DNA from: Cellulomonas chitinilytica
GTDB lineage: Bacteria; Actinomycetota; Actinomycetes; Actinomycetales; Cellulomonadaceae
DNA length: 64,000 nt
Assembly (NCBI RefSeq): GCF_016862675.1
Contig: NZ_BONK01000002.1
Span: forward strand, 186,001 to 250,000
Reading direction: 5' to 3'
In this document: positions 1-9,104 of the stretch, in pieces
How the letters are laid out: every line of letters begins with the position of its first letter
How positions within the stretch are numbered: position 1 is the first letter of the stretch
Position numbers and translations under genes: made by a program
Notes under the pieces: model-generated
Told to the model about the DNA's origin: nothing
The model's database searches: none
What the model saw: only the letters and a program-made list of their open reading frames with translations

Positions 1-2
1 CC

Positions 3-1850
3 AGCCTGGCCGACCTGGAGCGCATGGACCCAGGTGCCTACGGCGACCTCCGGCGCGCGATGCGGCAGCTCGAGACGCACTACCGGGACCTGTGCGACAT
101 CGAGTTCACCATCGAGCGGGGCCGCCTGTGGATGCTGCAGACGCGGGTCGGCAAGCGCACGGCGGCCGCGGCGTTCCGGATCGCCACCCAGCTCGTCGAC
201 GAGCACCTGATCACGCTCGACGAGGCGCTCGCACGGGTCTCGGGCGAGCAGCTCACGCAGCTGCTGTTCCCGCAGTTCGACTCCACCGCGGACCGCACCC
301 TGCTGGCCCGCGGGATGGCAGCGTCGCCGGGTGCGGCCGTCGGGGCCGCCGTGTTCGACTCCCGGACCGCCCAGGCGTGGGCGGCGGACGGGAAGGACGT
401 GGTCCTGGTCCGCCGGGAGACGAACCCGGACGACCTCGGGGGCATGATCGCCGCGGTCGGCGTCCTGACGGCACGCGGCGGCAAGACGTCGCACGCGGCC
501 GTCGTCGCCCGGGGCATGGGCCGCACGTGCGTGGTCGGCGCGGAGGCGCTCGACATCGACGTCGTCACGCGCAGCTTCAGCGCCGACGGCCACGTGGTGC
601 ACGAGGGCGACGTGGTCGCGATCGACGGCTCCACGGGCGAGGTGTTCCTCGGCGCGGTCGCGGTGGCCCCCTCCCCGGTGAGCCGCTACCTCGACGAGGG
701 CCTCGACGCCGCCCTCTCGGCCGCACCGGACGAGGCCACGCAGGACCTGGTCCGCGCCGTCGACCGGCTCCTGCAGCACGCCGACGCGACCCGCCGGCTG
801 CACGTCCACGCGAACGCGGACACCGCCGACGACGCGGCCCGCGCACGCCGGCTCGGCGCCCAGGGTGTCGGGCTGTGCCGGACCGAGCACATGTTCCTCG
901 GCGAGCGCCGCGTGCTCGTCGAGCGCGTGGTCCTCGCGGACGACGACGCCGAGCGGCAGGCGGCGCTCGACGCCCTGCTCCCCCTGCAGCGGGAGGACTT
1001 CGTGGGTCTGCTCACCGCGATGGACGGGCTCCCGACGACGATCCGGCTGCTGGACCCGCCCCTGCACGAGTTCCTGCCGGACCTCACGGAGCTGTCCGTC
1101 CGGGTCGCGCTCGCGGAGGCCAGGGGCGAGTCCTCACCGCAGGACGTGCGGCTCCTGGCGGCCGTGCGGCGGATGCACGAGGCGAACCCGATGCTGGGGC
1201 TGCGCGGCGTCCGCCTCGGGCTCGTGATGCCCGGGCTGTTCGCGCTGCAGATCCGGGCCGTGTGCGAGGCGGTCGCCCGGCGCCTGGCCGACGGGGGCGA
1301 CCCGCGGGCGGAGATCATGGTCCCGCTCGTCGGCTCCGTGCAGGAGCTGCGCCTCGTGCGCGACGAGGCCGTGGGCATCATGGCCGAGGTCGGCGCAGCG
1401 CACGGGGTCGACCTCGCGCTGCCCGTCGGCGTGATGATCGAGCTGCCGCGTGCCGCCCTCACCGCCGGCCGCATCGCCGAGCACGCGGCGTTCTTCTCGT
1501 TCGGCACGAACGACCTGACACAGACGACGTGGGGCTTCTCGCGCGACGACGTCGAGGGGGCGTTCTTCGCGCAGTACACCGACAACGGGGTCCTGGTCGT
1601 GTCGCCGTTCGAGACGATCGACGAGCACGGCGTCGGGCGGCTCGTGCGGATCGCCGTCGAGGAGGGCCGCGCGGCCCGCCCGGGCCTGACCATCGGGGTG
1701 TGCGGGGAGCACGGCGGCGACCCGGAGTCGATCCGGTTCTTCCACGGTGTCGGCATCGACTACGTGTCCTGCTCGCCGTTCCGGGTGCCGGTCGCGCGGC
1801 TCGAGGCGGGCCGGGCGGCCGTGGCGGAGGCGGGCCTCGAGACACGCTGA
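3..1850 (+). CDS. ppdK: Pyruvate, phosphate dikinase (5'-truncated by window edge)
   Basis: Pyruvate phosphate dikinase interconverts pyruvate + ATP + Pi with PEP + AMP + PPi. In actinobacteria it can serve in a PPi-linked glycolysis or in gluconeogenesis (family knowledge). The reading frame is open to the left edge, so the N-terminal ATP-grasp part lies outside. Seen here: the end of the nucleotide-binding part (DIEFTIERG, MLQTR) at about residues 25-45 counted from the first in-window ATG at 24; the swivelling phosphohistidine domain with GGKTSHAAVVARGMG (His at about residue 157); and the C-terminal PEP/pyruvate barrel ending in GVCGEHGGDP, whose Cys (about residue 560) is the catalytic acid. 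The usual motif is GGMTSH; Lys replaces Met here, which should be tolerated. The gene runs convergent with the MATE gene, 15 bases between stops, with no clear terminator. Confidence 0.93.
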   Translation, partial: SLADLERMDPGAYGDLRRAMRQLETHYRDLCDIEFTIERGRLWMLQTRVGKRTAAAAFRIATQLVDEHLITLDEALARVSGEQLTQLLFPQFDSTADRTLLARGMAASPGAAVGAAVFDSRTAQAWAADGKDVVLVRRETNPDDLGGMIAAVGVLTARGGKTSHAAVVARGMGRTCVVGAEALDIDVVTRSFSADGHVVHEGDVVAIDGSTGEVFLGAVAVAPSPVSRYLDEGLDAALSAAPDEATQDLVRAVDRLLQHADATRRLHVHANADTADDAARARRLGAQGVGLCRTEHMFLGERRVLVERVVLADDDAERQAALDALLPLQREDFVGLLTAMDGLPTTIRLLDPPLHEFLPDLTELSVRVALAEARGESSPQDVRLLAAVRRMHEANPMLGLRGVRLGLVMPGLFALQIRAVCEAVARRLADGGDPRAEIMVPLVGSVQELRLVRDEAVGIMAEVGAAHGVDLALPVGVMIELPRAALTAGRIAEHAAFFSFGTNDLTQTTWGFSRDDVEGAFFAQYTDNGVLVVSPFETIDEHGVGRLVRIAVEEGRAARPGLTIGVCGEHGGDPESIRFFHGVGIDYVSCSPFRVPVARLEAGRAAVAEAGLETR

Positions 1851-1865
1851 CACGCAGGCACAGGG

Positions 1866-3305
1866 TCAGGCGGCGGCGAGCGCCTCGTCCGCACGCTCCG
1901 GGCTGCCCTCGGCGAGGCCGCGGTCGATCGCCCGACGGGACGCGAGCCACAGGACGACGCCGACCACGCACACCAGAGCCTCGGTGACGGTCAGCGCCCA
2001 CACGACGCCGGCCAGGCCGAACCAGAGGTTCCCGAGCAGCACGATCGGCACGAACAGCACACCCTGCGCCATCGACATCACGATCGTCGGCACCGACCGC
2101 CCGGTCGCCTGGAACAGCGACGTGAGCAGGCCCGCGAACCCGTTCGCGACCATCGCCACGAGCTGCGCGGTGAGGATCGTGACGCCGATCGCGAGCACCG
2201 AGCGGTCCGCGACGAACGCGGTGAACAGCTGCTCGCGGAACAGGAGCACCGCCGCCATGAACACCGCGGCGACACCGCCGACCGCGATCGCGGACACGCG
2301 CAGCGCCGACCTCAGGCGACGGCGGTCGCCCTTGCCGTAGGCGTAGGCGAGCAGCGGCAGCACGCCGAGGGTCACGCCCATGAGCAGGAACTCCGGCACC
2401 TGGGCGATCCGGACGGCCACGCCCATGGCGGCGAGCGGCCCGTCACCGTAGGCGGCCGCGAGGTTGTTGAGGACCAGCGAGGTGACGATGAGGAACCCGG
2501 ACTGCAGGAGCTCGCCGACGCCCACGCCGAACACGGGCCGCATGACGGCCGGCGACAGGGTGAACCACCGCGGCGCGAGGCTCATGTGCTCGCTGTTCCG
2601 CTGCAGCCAGACGACGAAGTAGACGACGACCCCGAGGTTCGCGAGCCCCATCGCGAGGGCGGCACCGGCGACCCCCTGGTGCAGCACGAGGATGAGCAGC
2701 ACGTCGAGCACGAGGTTGGCGACGGTGGAGCCGATGAGCCCGACCATCACCTGGCGCGCGGCGCCCTCGGCCCGCACGAGCTGCTCCAGGCAGAAGGCAG
2801 CGGCGAGCACCGGGACGAACGCGAGCATGACCCCGACGAAGGCCCTGGTCGCAGGCATGGCCGCCGCGTCGGCACCGAGGAGCCGCACGAGCGGGTCCAG
2901 CAAGAGCAGCCCGACGCCACCGAGGACGGCACCCGCGAGCACGGAGCCCCACACGGCGAACGACGCGACGTGCTTGATCTGGCCGGCCTTGGCCGGCTCG
3001 TGCTCGGACGCGCCGAGCAGCCGGGAGACGAGCGCGCCGCCGCCGACGCCGAACACGCCGCCGACCGCCATGACGAGACCGAGCACCGGGGCGCCGAGCG
3101 TCACCGCGGCGAGCAGGGCGTTGTCGTGCAGCGAGCCGACCACGCCGGCGTTGATGACGTTGTAGACGGCGCCGACGATCATCGCGGCGGCCATCGGCAC
3201 GCAGAGGTGCACGAGGGCGCGGACGACCGGTGCCGCCGACAGGTACCAGCGGTTGGTGCCGACGGCGTCGGCCGGGGACTGGGAGTCGAGGGTCGAGGTG
3301 CTCAT
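1866..3305 (-). CDS. MATE family efflux transporter
   Basis: A 479-residue multidrug and toxic-compound extrusion protein of the DinF/NorM superfamily, expected to export cationic drugs or metabolites in exchange for Na+ or H+ (family knowledge). The sequence has about twelve hydrophobic helices in two halves, and the first helix carries the typical run VPMAAAMIVGAVYNVINAG near residues 36-54. The ATG start is preceded by a strong ribosome binding site (GGAAGGAGGAGCC) directly upstream. It lies 125 bases downstream of the marR gene on the same strand, so it is probably the target of that regulator. A 9-bp hairpin sits between the two genes. Substrate cannot be read from the sequence. Confidence 0.92.
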   Translation of the reverse strand: MSTSTLDSQSPADAVGTNRWYLSAAPVVRALVHLCVPMAAAMIVGAVYNVINAGVVGSLHDNALLAAVTLGAPVLGLVMAVGGVFGVGGGALVSRLLGASEHEPAKAGQIKHVASFAVWGSVLAGAVLGGVGLLLLDPLVRLLGADAAAMPATRAFVGVMLAFVPVLAAAFCLEQLVRAEGAARQVMVGLIGSTVANLVLDVLLILVLHQGVAGAALAMGLANLGVVVYFVVWLQRNSEHMSLAPRWFTLSPAVMRPVFGVGVGELLQSGFLIVTSLVLNNLAAAYGDGPLAAMGVAVRIAQVPEFLLMGVTLGVLPLLAYAYGKGDRRRLRSALRVSAIAVGGVAAVFMAAVLLFREQLFTAFVADRSVLAIGVTILTAQLVAMVANGFAGLLTSLFQATGRSVPTIVMSMAQGVLFVPIVLLGNLWFGLAGVVWALTVTEALVCVVGVVLWLASRRAIDRGLAEGSPERADEALAAA

Positions 3306-3333
3306 GGCTCCTCCTTCCGGGCAGGTTCGAGGG

Positions 3334-3355
3334 CGCGCCGGCAGACGCCGGCGCG
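3334..3355 (-). terminator. Hairpin between marR and the MATE gene
   Basis: Perfect inverted repeat: arms CGCGCCGGC and GCCGGCGCG around a 4-base loop (AGAC), located 28 bases before the MATE start. There is no T tract, so it may be a partial terminator, an mRNA-stability hairpin or a structure affecting translation of the pump. Confidence 0.4.
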
Positions 3356-3430
3356 GCGTGGGTCTTTCGGGGACGCGGAAGGACCGCGGGATGAGGTGGT
3401 CGTCGTCGGGTGCGGCCGGGCCGCCCCCGG

Positions 3431-3874
3431 CTACCGGGTCGGCTGCGGGAGCTCGGCGGTGACCTTGGTCAGGAGGGTGTGCAGCGTGTCGCGCTCGGAC
3501 TGGTCGAGCGGGGCGAGGAGCTCCTCCTCGATCTCACCGATGGCGGTGTCGAACCCGGCGATGAGCTCCGCGCCGTCGTTCGTGGCGTACACGCGCTTGC
3601 TGCGCTCGTTGCCGGCCTCCGTGCGGCGCTCGACGAGGCCGCGTCGCTCGAGCCCCTGCAGGAGGCTCGAGACGCTCGCCGCGCTCGTGCGGCTGACGTC
3701 CGCGATGTCGCGCTGGATCGCGCCCGGGTTCTGGACCAGGTAGCCGAGCACGAAGCTCTGCTCGTGGGTGAGGTCGCGCGCCCGGATCCAGTCCTCGCCG
3801 GCCTTGCGCTGAGCCCAGCCGATCCAGCGGAACAGGCCGAGGATGCTGCCGGGCGTGCTCTCCTGTGCGTCCAT
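3431..3874 (-). CDS. MarR family transcriptional regulator
   Basis: A 147-residue winged-helix regulator of the MarR family, which usually represses its own operon and a nearby transporter and is released by small phenolic or cationic ligands (family knowledge). Seen: a helix-rich N-terminus (LTHEQSFVLGYLV), the recognition region (IADVSRTSAASVSSLLQGLE) and the wing (RTEAGNERSKRVYAT). The start MDAQES is chosen because a complete promoter lies exactly in front of it, which places transcription start at or next to the ATG (leaderless). A longer open frame upstream reads through that promoter and is rejected. The MATE pump follows on the same strand and is its probable target. Confidence 0.92.
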   Translation of the reverse strand: MDAQESTPGSILGLFRWIGWAQRKAGEDWIRARDLTHEQSFVLGYLVQNPGAIQRDIADVSRTSAASVSSLLQGLERRGLVERRTEAGNERSKRVYATNDGAELIAGFDTAIGEIEEELLAPLDQSERDTLHTLLTKVTAELPQPTR

Positions 3875-3881
3875 GATGAGA

Positions 3882-3919
3882 ACGCTAACTGTTCGACTTC
3901 TAACTGTCAACTGTCGAAC
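3882..3919 (-). promoter_or_regulatory. marR promoter with overlapping operator (leaderless start)
   Basis: On the minus strand: TTGACA (3910-3905), 17-base spacer, TAGCGT (3887-3882), then 7 bases to the ATG at 3874. An inverted repeat GTTCGAC (3891-3897) / GTCGAAC (3913-3919) frames the -35 box, and AACTGT recurs three times (from 3887, 3902 and 3909 on the plus strand). This is the layout expected for MarR autorepression. Confidence 0.75.
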
Positions 3920-3944
3920 GATCGGAGAACGCCGGCGGGGAGGC

Positions 3945-4709
3945 TCAGGACCAGCGGCCGAGCCGCTGCGCGAGGATCGCGAGCGCGACCGGCCCCGCGG
4001 TCGACGTCCGCAGGACGTGCGGGCCGAGCCGCACCGCTCGCGCACCCGCATCGGTCAGCCGGGCCAGCTCCGCGTCGCCGATCCCGCCCTCGGGCCCGAC
4101 CACCACGAGGCACTCCGTCCCCGCGACCTCCGGCAGCGCCACCTCGGCGACCGGCACGGCCGCCTCCTCGTGCATCACGAGCGCGACGCCGCCACCCGCG
4201 ACGACCGTCCGCACCCGCTCCGCGAGCGCGCGCGTGTCGACCGCCGTGCCGACGTCGGGCACCCTCGCCCGGCGCGCCTGCTTCGCGGCCGCCTTCACCG
4301 TGCCGAGCCACCGCGCACGGCTCTTCGCCGCACGGTCGCCCCGCCACACCACGATCGACCGTTCCGCCTGCCACGGGACGACGGCGTCCGCGCCGACCTC
4401 CGTCGCGGCCTCGATCGCCATCTCGTCGCGGTCGCCCTTCGCGAGCGCCTGGACGAGCACGAGCGCCACGTCCGGGGTCGGCTCGACGACCAGCTCGACG
4501 ACGTCGAGGAGCACCCCCTCACCGCCCACCGACGCGACCGTCCCGACGAGCCGTACGCCCTGCCCGTCCACGACGTCGACCCGCTCACCCGGGCCGCGGC
4601 GCTGCACCACGCCCGCGTGCCGTCCCTCGGCGCCGTCGAGCAGGTACGTGCCGCCCGCGACCGCCGCGTCGAGCGTGCCGGGTTCCGCGAGGAAGACCGG
4701 TGCGCTCAC
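3945..4709 (-). CDS. rsmE: 16S rRNA (uracil(1498)-N(3))-methyltransferase RsmE
   Basis: RsmE methylates N3 of U1498 in 16S rRNA using S-adenosylmethionine; it is a SPOUT-fold enzyme with a C-terminal knot and an N-terminal PUA-like domain (family knowledge). The 254-residue product has the hallmark VGPEGGIGDAEL at about residues 204-215 and LGPHVLRTSTAGP at 228-240, which build the SAM-binding trefoil knot. The GTG start at 4709 lies 2 bases after the dnaJ stop, so the gene is probably translated with dnaJ. The pairing hrcA-dnaJ-rsmE is widespread in Gram-positive bacteria. Confidence 0.93.
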   Translation of the reverse strand: MSAPVFLAEPGTLDAAVAGGTYLLDGAEGRHAGVVQRRGPGERVDVVDGQGVRLVGTVASVGGEGVLLDVVELVVEPTPDVALVLVQALAKGDRDEMAIEAATEVGADAVVPWQAERSIVVWRGDRAAKSRARWLGTVKAAAKQARRARVPDVGTAVDTRALAERVRTVVAGGGVALVMHEEAAVPVAEVALPEVAGTECLVVVGPEGGIGDAELARLTDAGARAVRLGPHVLRTSTAGPVALAILAQRLGRWS

Positions 4710-4711
4710 CC

Positions 4712-5839
4712 TCAGCGCCCGGCGAGCTTGTCGCGCAGCTTGGAGAAGACCCCGGAGCTCGCGGTCGCGAGCCGCGACTCGGGCCGCTCCTCGCCGCGCA
4801 GCGTCGCGAGCCGGCGCAGCAGCTCGGTCTGCTCCTCGTCGAGCGTGGTGGGGACCTGGACGTCGACGTGGACGTGCAGGTCGCCGCGGCCGGCGGCGTG
4901 CAGGTGACCGACGCCCAGGCCCTTGAGCGTGACGACCTGCGCCGGCTGGGTGCCGGGGCGCAGGTCCACCTCCCGCTCGCCGTCCAGGGTGTCGAGGGTG
5001 AGCAGCGTGCCGAGGGCCGCGGCCGTCATCGGCACCTGGAGGGTCGCGTGCAGGTCGTCGCCGCGGCGCACGAACGTGTCGTGCTTGCGCTCCCGGACCT
5101 CGAGGTACACGTCGCCTGCGGGTCCGCCGGCCGGGCCGACCTCGCCCTGCGCGGTGAGCTTGATGCGCGTCCCCGTGTCGACGCCCGCCGGCACGTCGAC
5201 GGCCAGCGTGCGGCGCGACCGGACCCGGCCCTCGCCGGAGCACTCCGGGCACGGCTCCGGGATCACGGTGCCGAACCCGTGGCACGCGGCGCACGGCTGC
5301 GTCGTCATGACCTGACCGAGGAACGAGCGCGCGACCCGCTGCACGGAGCCGCGCCCGTGGCACACCTCGCAGGTGAGCGGTGCGGTGCCCGGGCGGCAGC
5401 ACGACCCGCCGCACGTCGGGCACAGCACGGCCGTGTCGACCGGCACCTCCCGGTGCGCGCCGAACGTCACCTCGGCGAGGTCGAGGTCCAGGCGGACGAG
5501 CGCGTCCTGACCTCGCCGGGCCCGTGGGATCGGGCCGCGCTGCGCGCTCGCGCCGGCCGCGGCGCCGAAGAACGTCTCGAAGATGTCCTGGAAGCCGAAG
5601 CCGCCGCCCATCCCGCCGCCCGGCGACGCCGGGTCGGCACCCAGGTCGTACGCGCGGCGCTTCTCGGGGTTCCCGAGCACGTCGTACGCGCGCGAGACGT
5701 CCTTGAAGCGGTCCTCGGAGGCTGCGTCCTCACCGGCGACGTCCGGGTGGTGCTCCCGGGCGAGCTTGCGGTACGCCTTCTTGATCTGCTCCGGCGTCGC
5801 GTCGCGCGGGACCCCGAGGATCTCGTAGTAGTCGGTCAC
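4712..5839 (-). CDS. dnaJ: Chaperone protein DnaJ (type I, actinobacterial DnaJ2)
   Basis: DnaJ stimulates the ATPase of DnaK and delivers unfolded clients. The 375-residue protein has a J domain at about 1-68 with the HPD motif at 31-33, a Gly/Phe-rich linker (GGGMGGGFGFQ), and a zinc-finger region with four CxxC modules (CPTCGG, CEVCHGRG, CAACHGFG, CPECSGEG), followed by the two C-terminal client-binding domains. The first module lacks the final G-x-G of the consensus. Actinobacteria often carry two dnaJ genes; the copy next to hrcA is the second type. It sits between hrcA and rsmE and is expected to be under HrcA/CIRCE control. Confidence 0.96.
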   Translation of the reverse strand: MTDYYEILGVPRDATPEQIKKAYRKLAREHHPDVAGEDAASEDRFKDVSRAYDVLGNPEKRRAYDLGADPASPGGGMGGGFGFQDIFETFFGAAAGASAQRGPIPRARRGQDALVRLDLDLAEVTFGAHREVPVDTAVLCPTCGGSCCRPGTAPLTCEVCHGRGSVQRVARSFLGQVMTTQPCAACHGFGTVIPEPCPECSGEGRVRSRRTLAVDVPAGVDTGTRIKLTAQGEVGPAGGPAGDVYLEVRERKHDTFVRRGDDLHATLQVPMTAAALGTLLTLDTLDGEREVDLRPGTQPAQVVTLKGLGVGHLHAAGRGDLHVHVDVQVPTTLDEEQTELLRRLATLRGEERPESRLATASSGVFSKLRDKLAGR

Positions 5840-5915
5840 GTGAGGCTGTGCTCGCTTCCTGCGCTCAGGCGTGCGGTGAGGATGGGGTGCGTCGGGAGAA
5901 GGTCAGGCACGGGGG

Positions 5916-6941
5916 CTACCCCGCGAGGATCCGGGTGAGGTACCTGGCGACGGCGCGGACCGCGGACATCGTGCCCGGGTAGTCCATGCGCAACGGTCCG
6001 ATGGACCCGACCCGGGCCACCGACGTGCCGTTCTCGTCGCCGTACCCGCTCGTGATGAAGCTCGTCTCGAGGAGGCCCTCGTGCTGCGTCTCGCGGCCGA
6101 TCCGCACCGCGACGCTCGCGTTGTCCTCGGCCATCTCCGACAGCAGTCGCAGCAGCACGACCTGCTCCTCGAGCGCCTCCAGAACAGGACCGATGCTGCC
6201 GGCGAAGTCGACGGCCCCGCCACGCGCGAGGTAGGCGGTGCCGGCCAGCACGACGCGCTCCTCGCTCTCCTGCGCGAGCGTCTCCTCGACGACCCCGACC
6301 ACGGCCTCGACGAGCGCCGCGTCGGACGGCCCGAACGCGTCCGCCAGCTCGGCCAGCGCCACCGGGAGCTCCGAGAGCCGACGGCCCGCGGCGCTCACGT
6401 TGAGCCGGGCGCGCAGCTGGCCGACGACGACCTCGTCGAGGTCCGCGCCCAGCTCGATAGTGCGCTGCTCGACGCGTCCCGTGTCCGTGATCAGCACGAC
6501 CAGCAGGTGCCGCGCGCCGACGGGCACGAGCTCGACGTGCCGCAGCGCCGAGCGTCGCAGCGACGGGTACTGGACGACGGCGACCTGCTGAGTGAGCTGG
6601 GCGATGAGGCGCACGGCGCGGTCGACGACGTCGTCGAGGTCCTGCGCCTCCTCGAGGAACGCCCCGATCGCCCGCCGCTCCGGGACCGACATCGGCTTGA
6701 CCGTGGTCAGGCGGTCCACGAACAGGCGGTAGCCCTTGTCGGTGGGCACGCGCCCGGCCGACGTGTGCGGCTGCGCGATGTACCCGCTCTCCTCGAGCGC
6801 GGCCATGTCGTTGCGGATCGTGGCCGGCGAGACGCCGAGGGCGTGCCGCTCCACGAGCGCGCGGGAGCCGACGGGCTCACGGGTGGCGACGTAGTCCTCG
6901 ACGATCGCCCGCAGCACGTCCAGCCGACGGTCCTCGCTCAT
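5916..6941 (-). CDS. hrcA: Heat-inducible transcriptional repressor HrcA
   Basis: HrcA represses heat-shock operons by binding CIRCE and needs GroE for activity (established). The 341-residue protein has an N-terminal winged helix ([17 protein letters not shown] region, about residues 25-60), the linker [16 protein letters not shown], and a GAF-like domain ending in [20 protein letters not shown]. The ATG at 6941 follows GGGGGAGGCGAG, a good ribosome binding site. A longer frame starting in the CIRCE is rejected because it would read through the operator. dnaJ follows 76 bases downstream, in the same direction. A CIRCE element lies 52 bases upstream of the start. Confidence 0.96.
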   Translation of the reverse strand: MSEDRRLDVLRAIVEDYVATREPVGSRALVERHALGVSPATIRNDMAALEESGYIAQPHTSAGRVPTDKGYRLFVDRLTTVKPMSVPERRAIGAFLEEAQDLDDVVDRAVRLIAQLTQQVAVVQYPSLRRSALRHVELVPVGARHLLVVLITDTGRVEQRTIELGADLDEVVVGQLRARLNVSAAGRRLSELPVALAELADAFGPSDAALVEAVVGVVEETLAQESEERVVLAGTAYLARGGAVDFAGSIGPVLEALEEQVVLLRLLSEMAEDNASVAVRIGRETQHEGLLETSFITSGYGDENGTSVARVGSIGPLRMDYPGTMSAVRAVARYLTRILAG

Positions 6942-6992
6942 CTCGCCTCCCCCACGCCTCGGGCCCTGCTGCCTGTGTGCCTGTTGTACCGG

Positions 6993-7019
6993 GTAGCACT
7001 CCCCCGGCACGAGTGCCAA
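6993..7019. promoter_or_regulatory. CIRCE element (HrcA operator)
   Basis: GTAGCACTC, a 9-base spacer, then GAGTGCCAA. The consensus is TTAGCACTC-N9-GAGTGCTAA, so 16 of the 18 arm positions match. It lies in the divergent region between hrcA and the DUF3097 gene and should give HrcA autoregulation. Confidence 0.92.
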
Positions 7020-7069
7020 TCCTACGCCGGGCGCCGGGCGAGCCCAGGTCCCGCCGGCCCACGTCCCTC

Positions 7070-7075
7070 TAGAGT
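7070..7075 (+). promoter_or_regulatory. -10 box of the DUF3097 gene (leaderless)
   Basis: TAGAGT ends 6 bases before the GTG start at 7082, and no ribosome binding site is present. The spacing places transcription start at the start codon. Confidence 0.55.
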
Positions 7076-7081
7076 GCCCGC

Positions 7082-7939
7082 GTGACTCAGGACCGCTACG
7101 GCTCGGACGTGCTCGGGGGCTCCGGCTCCACCCACCACCGCCCCGCCCGCACCTCGCGGCCGCAGCCGGCGGAACCCGGGCTCGTCGTCGAGGAGGTCAC
7201 GACCGGCTGGGTCGGCGCCGTGGTCCGTGTCGAGAAGTCCGGCGGCATGCACGTCGTGGTGCTCGAGGACCGGCGCGGCCGCACCCGCACCTTCCCGCTC
7301 GGCCCGGGGTTCTGGGTCGACGGCGAGCCCGTCGCGCTCACCGCCCCCGTCCGGACGACCGCACCGGCCCGGCCGACGAGGACCGCGTCCGGGTCGGTCG
7401 CCGTGCACGACGCCAAGGCCCGCGTGGCCCGCGGCAGCCGGATCTGGGTCGAGGGTCGCCACGACGCCGAGCTCGTCGAGAAGGTGTGGGGCGACGACCT
7501 GCGCCTCGAGGGGGTCGTCGTCGAGCTGCTCGACGGCGTCGACAACCTGCCCGACGCGATCCGCGACTTCGCCCCCGGCCCGGGACGCCGGGTCGGCGTG
7601 CTCGTCGACCACCTCGTCGCCGGGTCCAAGGAGAGCCGCATCGCGGCCGACGCCGTCAAGGCGGCCCCCGCCGGCAGCGTGCTCGTCCTCGGGCACCCCT
7701 ACGTCGACGTGTGGCAGGCCGTCCGCCCCGAGCGGATCGGCCTCGCGGCATGGCCGACGATCGAGCGCGGCACCGAGTGGAAGCACGGGATCCTGCGCGA
7801 GCTCGGCTGGCCCGCCGCCGACCAGGCCGACGTCGCGCACGCCTGGAAGCGGATCCTCGGCACCGTGCGCAGCTACGCCGACCTCGAGCCGAGCCTGCTC
7901 GGCCGCGTCGAGGAGCTCATCGACTTCGTCACCGCGTGA
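7082..7939 (+). CDS. DUF3097 family protein
   Basis: A 285-residue protein of a family found almost only in actinobacteria and commonly encoded next to hrcA-dnaJ; no function is established. Seen: an N-terminal low-complexity stretch (1-35), a small beta-rich segment ([20 protein letters not shown]), then an alpha/beta region with [20 protein letters not shown] and [15 protein letters not shown]. That second part recalls a Toprim-like fold (Glu after the first strand, later [11 protein letters not shown] and GHPYVDVW). This fold guess is inference. The GTG start is supported by a TANNNT box at 7070-7075. It is divergent from hrcA, with the CIRCE between them, so heat regulation is possible. 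Confidence 0.88.
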   Translation: MTQDRYGSDVLGGSGSTHHRPARTSRPQPAEPGLVVEEVTTGWVGAVVRVEKSGGMHVVVLEDRRGRTRTFPLGPGFWVDGEPVALTAPVRTTAPARPTRTASGSVAVHDAKARVARGSRIWVEGRHDAELVEKVWGDDLRLEGVVVELLDGVDNLPDAIRDFAPGPGRRVGVLVDHLVAGSKESRIAADAVKAAPAGSVLVLGHPYVDVWQAVRPERIGLAAWPTIERGTEWKHGILRELGWPAADQADVAHAWKRILGTVRSYADLEPSLLGRVEELIDFVTA

Positions 7940-7985
7940 CGGGGCGGCCGCCGCGGATGCCCGCGACGGCCGCCTCGTCCTGGCG

Positions 7986-9104
7986 TCACGGGGCGATGGG
8001 CTCGCCCAGCAGTCGCCGGTAGAAGTACGCGCTGGCGAGGAGCACGACGGGCACCGCCACGAACGCACCGACGAAGCAGAGCACGAAGCCCGCGACGACG
8101 ATGAAGTACGAGACGATCACGAACAGGACCGTCGCACCGAGGTTCGCCCGGATCAGGTCGACGCTGGCACGGATCGCGTCCGTCGGCTGCAGCCGCTTGT
8201 CGATCACGAAGAACAGTGTGAAGAACAGGAAGAAGTTCACGCCCACCGCGACGAGCCAGCCGATCAGCGGGATCCAGGACACGAGCCCGACCACGAGGTT
8301 GATCGCGGCGAGCAGCAGCGCCGCCAGCACCACGGGACCCAGGTCGGCGAAGTCGAAGAAGTCCTTGAGGGCGATCTGGCGCCCGTACGTGACCCGCAGG
8401 GCCGCCCGGATGAACACCGCCTCGACGATGAACCCGAGCAGCGACCACAGCGCCACCAGCACGATCCAGCCGAGGTTGAACCCGCCGTACCCGCGCCCGT
8501 TGTCGAACAGCGACGCGAACCCGCCGAAGATCAGCGACAGCAGGAACCCGACGACGCCGGCACCGAGGATCCACAGCAGACCCGCGCCGATGAACGTGCC
8601 GCCGTTCTGCGTGAACTTGTTCCAGCCGTACGACAGCGCCTCGCCCAGCGGGGTCGCGGCGCTCGGCGGGTAGCCCCCGGGCGGCGGGCCGTACTGCCCC
8701 GGGGGCGGCGGCGGGTACTGGCTCGCACCCGGCGCACCGTAGCCACCGGCGGGAGGCGGAGGCGGGTACCCGCCCGCCGGAGGAGGCGGCGGGTAGCCAC
8801 CGCCCGCGGGCGGCGGGTAGGCGCCCCCCGCAGGGGGGTACCCGCCGGCCGGCGGGTAGGCGCCCCCCGCAGGGGGGTACCCGCCGGCCGGCGGGTAGAC
8901 GGGCGGTGCGGGCGGCGCCTGCGGAGGCGGTGCCGCCGCAGGCGTCGGGGGCTCGGGCGGCGGCACGGCACCACCGGGCGGCACGGATCCGACGACCTCG
9001 GTCTCGTCCGGCAGCGGCGGCCGGGGAGGCTCGGGGGGCGGCGCCGCGGCCGCCCGGTCGGGCTCGTCGTCGCGCGGCGGCGTGCCGCCGGGGTTCTCGG
9101 TCAT
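7986..9104 (-). CDS. Integral membrane protein with long Pro/Gly/Tyr-rich N-terminus
   Basis: A 372-residue protein. Residues 1-165 are low-complexity cytoplasmic sequence dominated by repeats such as YPPAGGYPPAGGA and YPPPPPAGG; residues 166-372 form about six hydrophobic helices (for example LLWILGAGVVGFLLSLIFGG and AALLLAAINLVVGLVSWI), resembling the DUF4013 / glycerophosphodiesterase membrane-domain families. No catalytic motif is visible. Such proline-rich tails on actinobacterial membrane proteins often recruit partners or form condensates (inference). The repeat region holds a perfect 39-bp tandem duplication (8821-8898), so its length may vary between strains. It is convergent with the DUF3097 gene; function unknown. 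Confidence 0.85.
   Translation of the reverse strand: MTENPGGTPPRDDEPDRAAAAPPPEPPRPPLPDETEVVGSVPPGGAVPPPEPPTPAAAPPPQAPPAPPVYPPAGGYPPAGGAYPPAGGYPPAGGAYPPPAGGGYPPPPPAGGYPPPPPAGGYGAPGASQYPPPPPGQYGPPPGGYPPSAATPLGEALSYGWNKFTQNGGTFIGAGLLWILGAGVVGFLLSLIFGGFASLFDNGRGYGGFNLGWIVLVALWSLLGFIVEAVFIRAALRVTYGRQIALKDFFDFADLGPVVLAALLLAAINLVVGLVSWIPLIGWLVAVGVNFFLFFTLFFVIDKRLQPTDAIRASVDLIRANLGATVLFVIVSYFIVVAGFVLCFVGAFVAVPVVLLASAYFYRRLLGEPIAP
8821..8898. repeat. Perfect 39-bp tandem duplication
   Basis: Two identical 39-base units (8821-8859 and 8860-8898) inside the Pro/Gly/Tyr-rich part of the membrane protein. Each encodes 13 residues in frame, so copy change would keep the reading frame. Confidence 0.9.

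Noticed and set aside
92-1987. Long Arg/Pro/Gly-rich open frames overlapping ppdK, dnaJ, lepA, leuS, the sulfur operon and others
   Set aside because: They run antisense or out of frame to genes with clear motifs, are composed of Arg, Pro, Gly and Ala as expected from GC-rich codon shadows, and show no domain.
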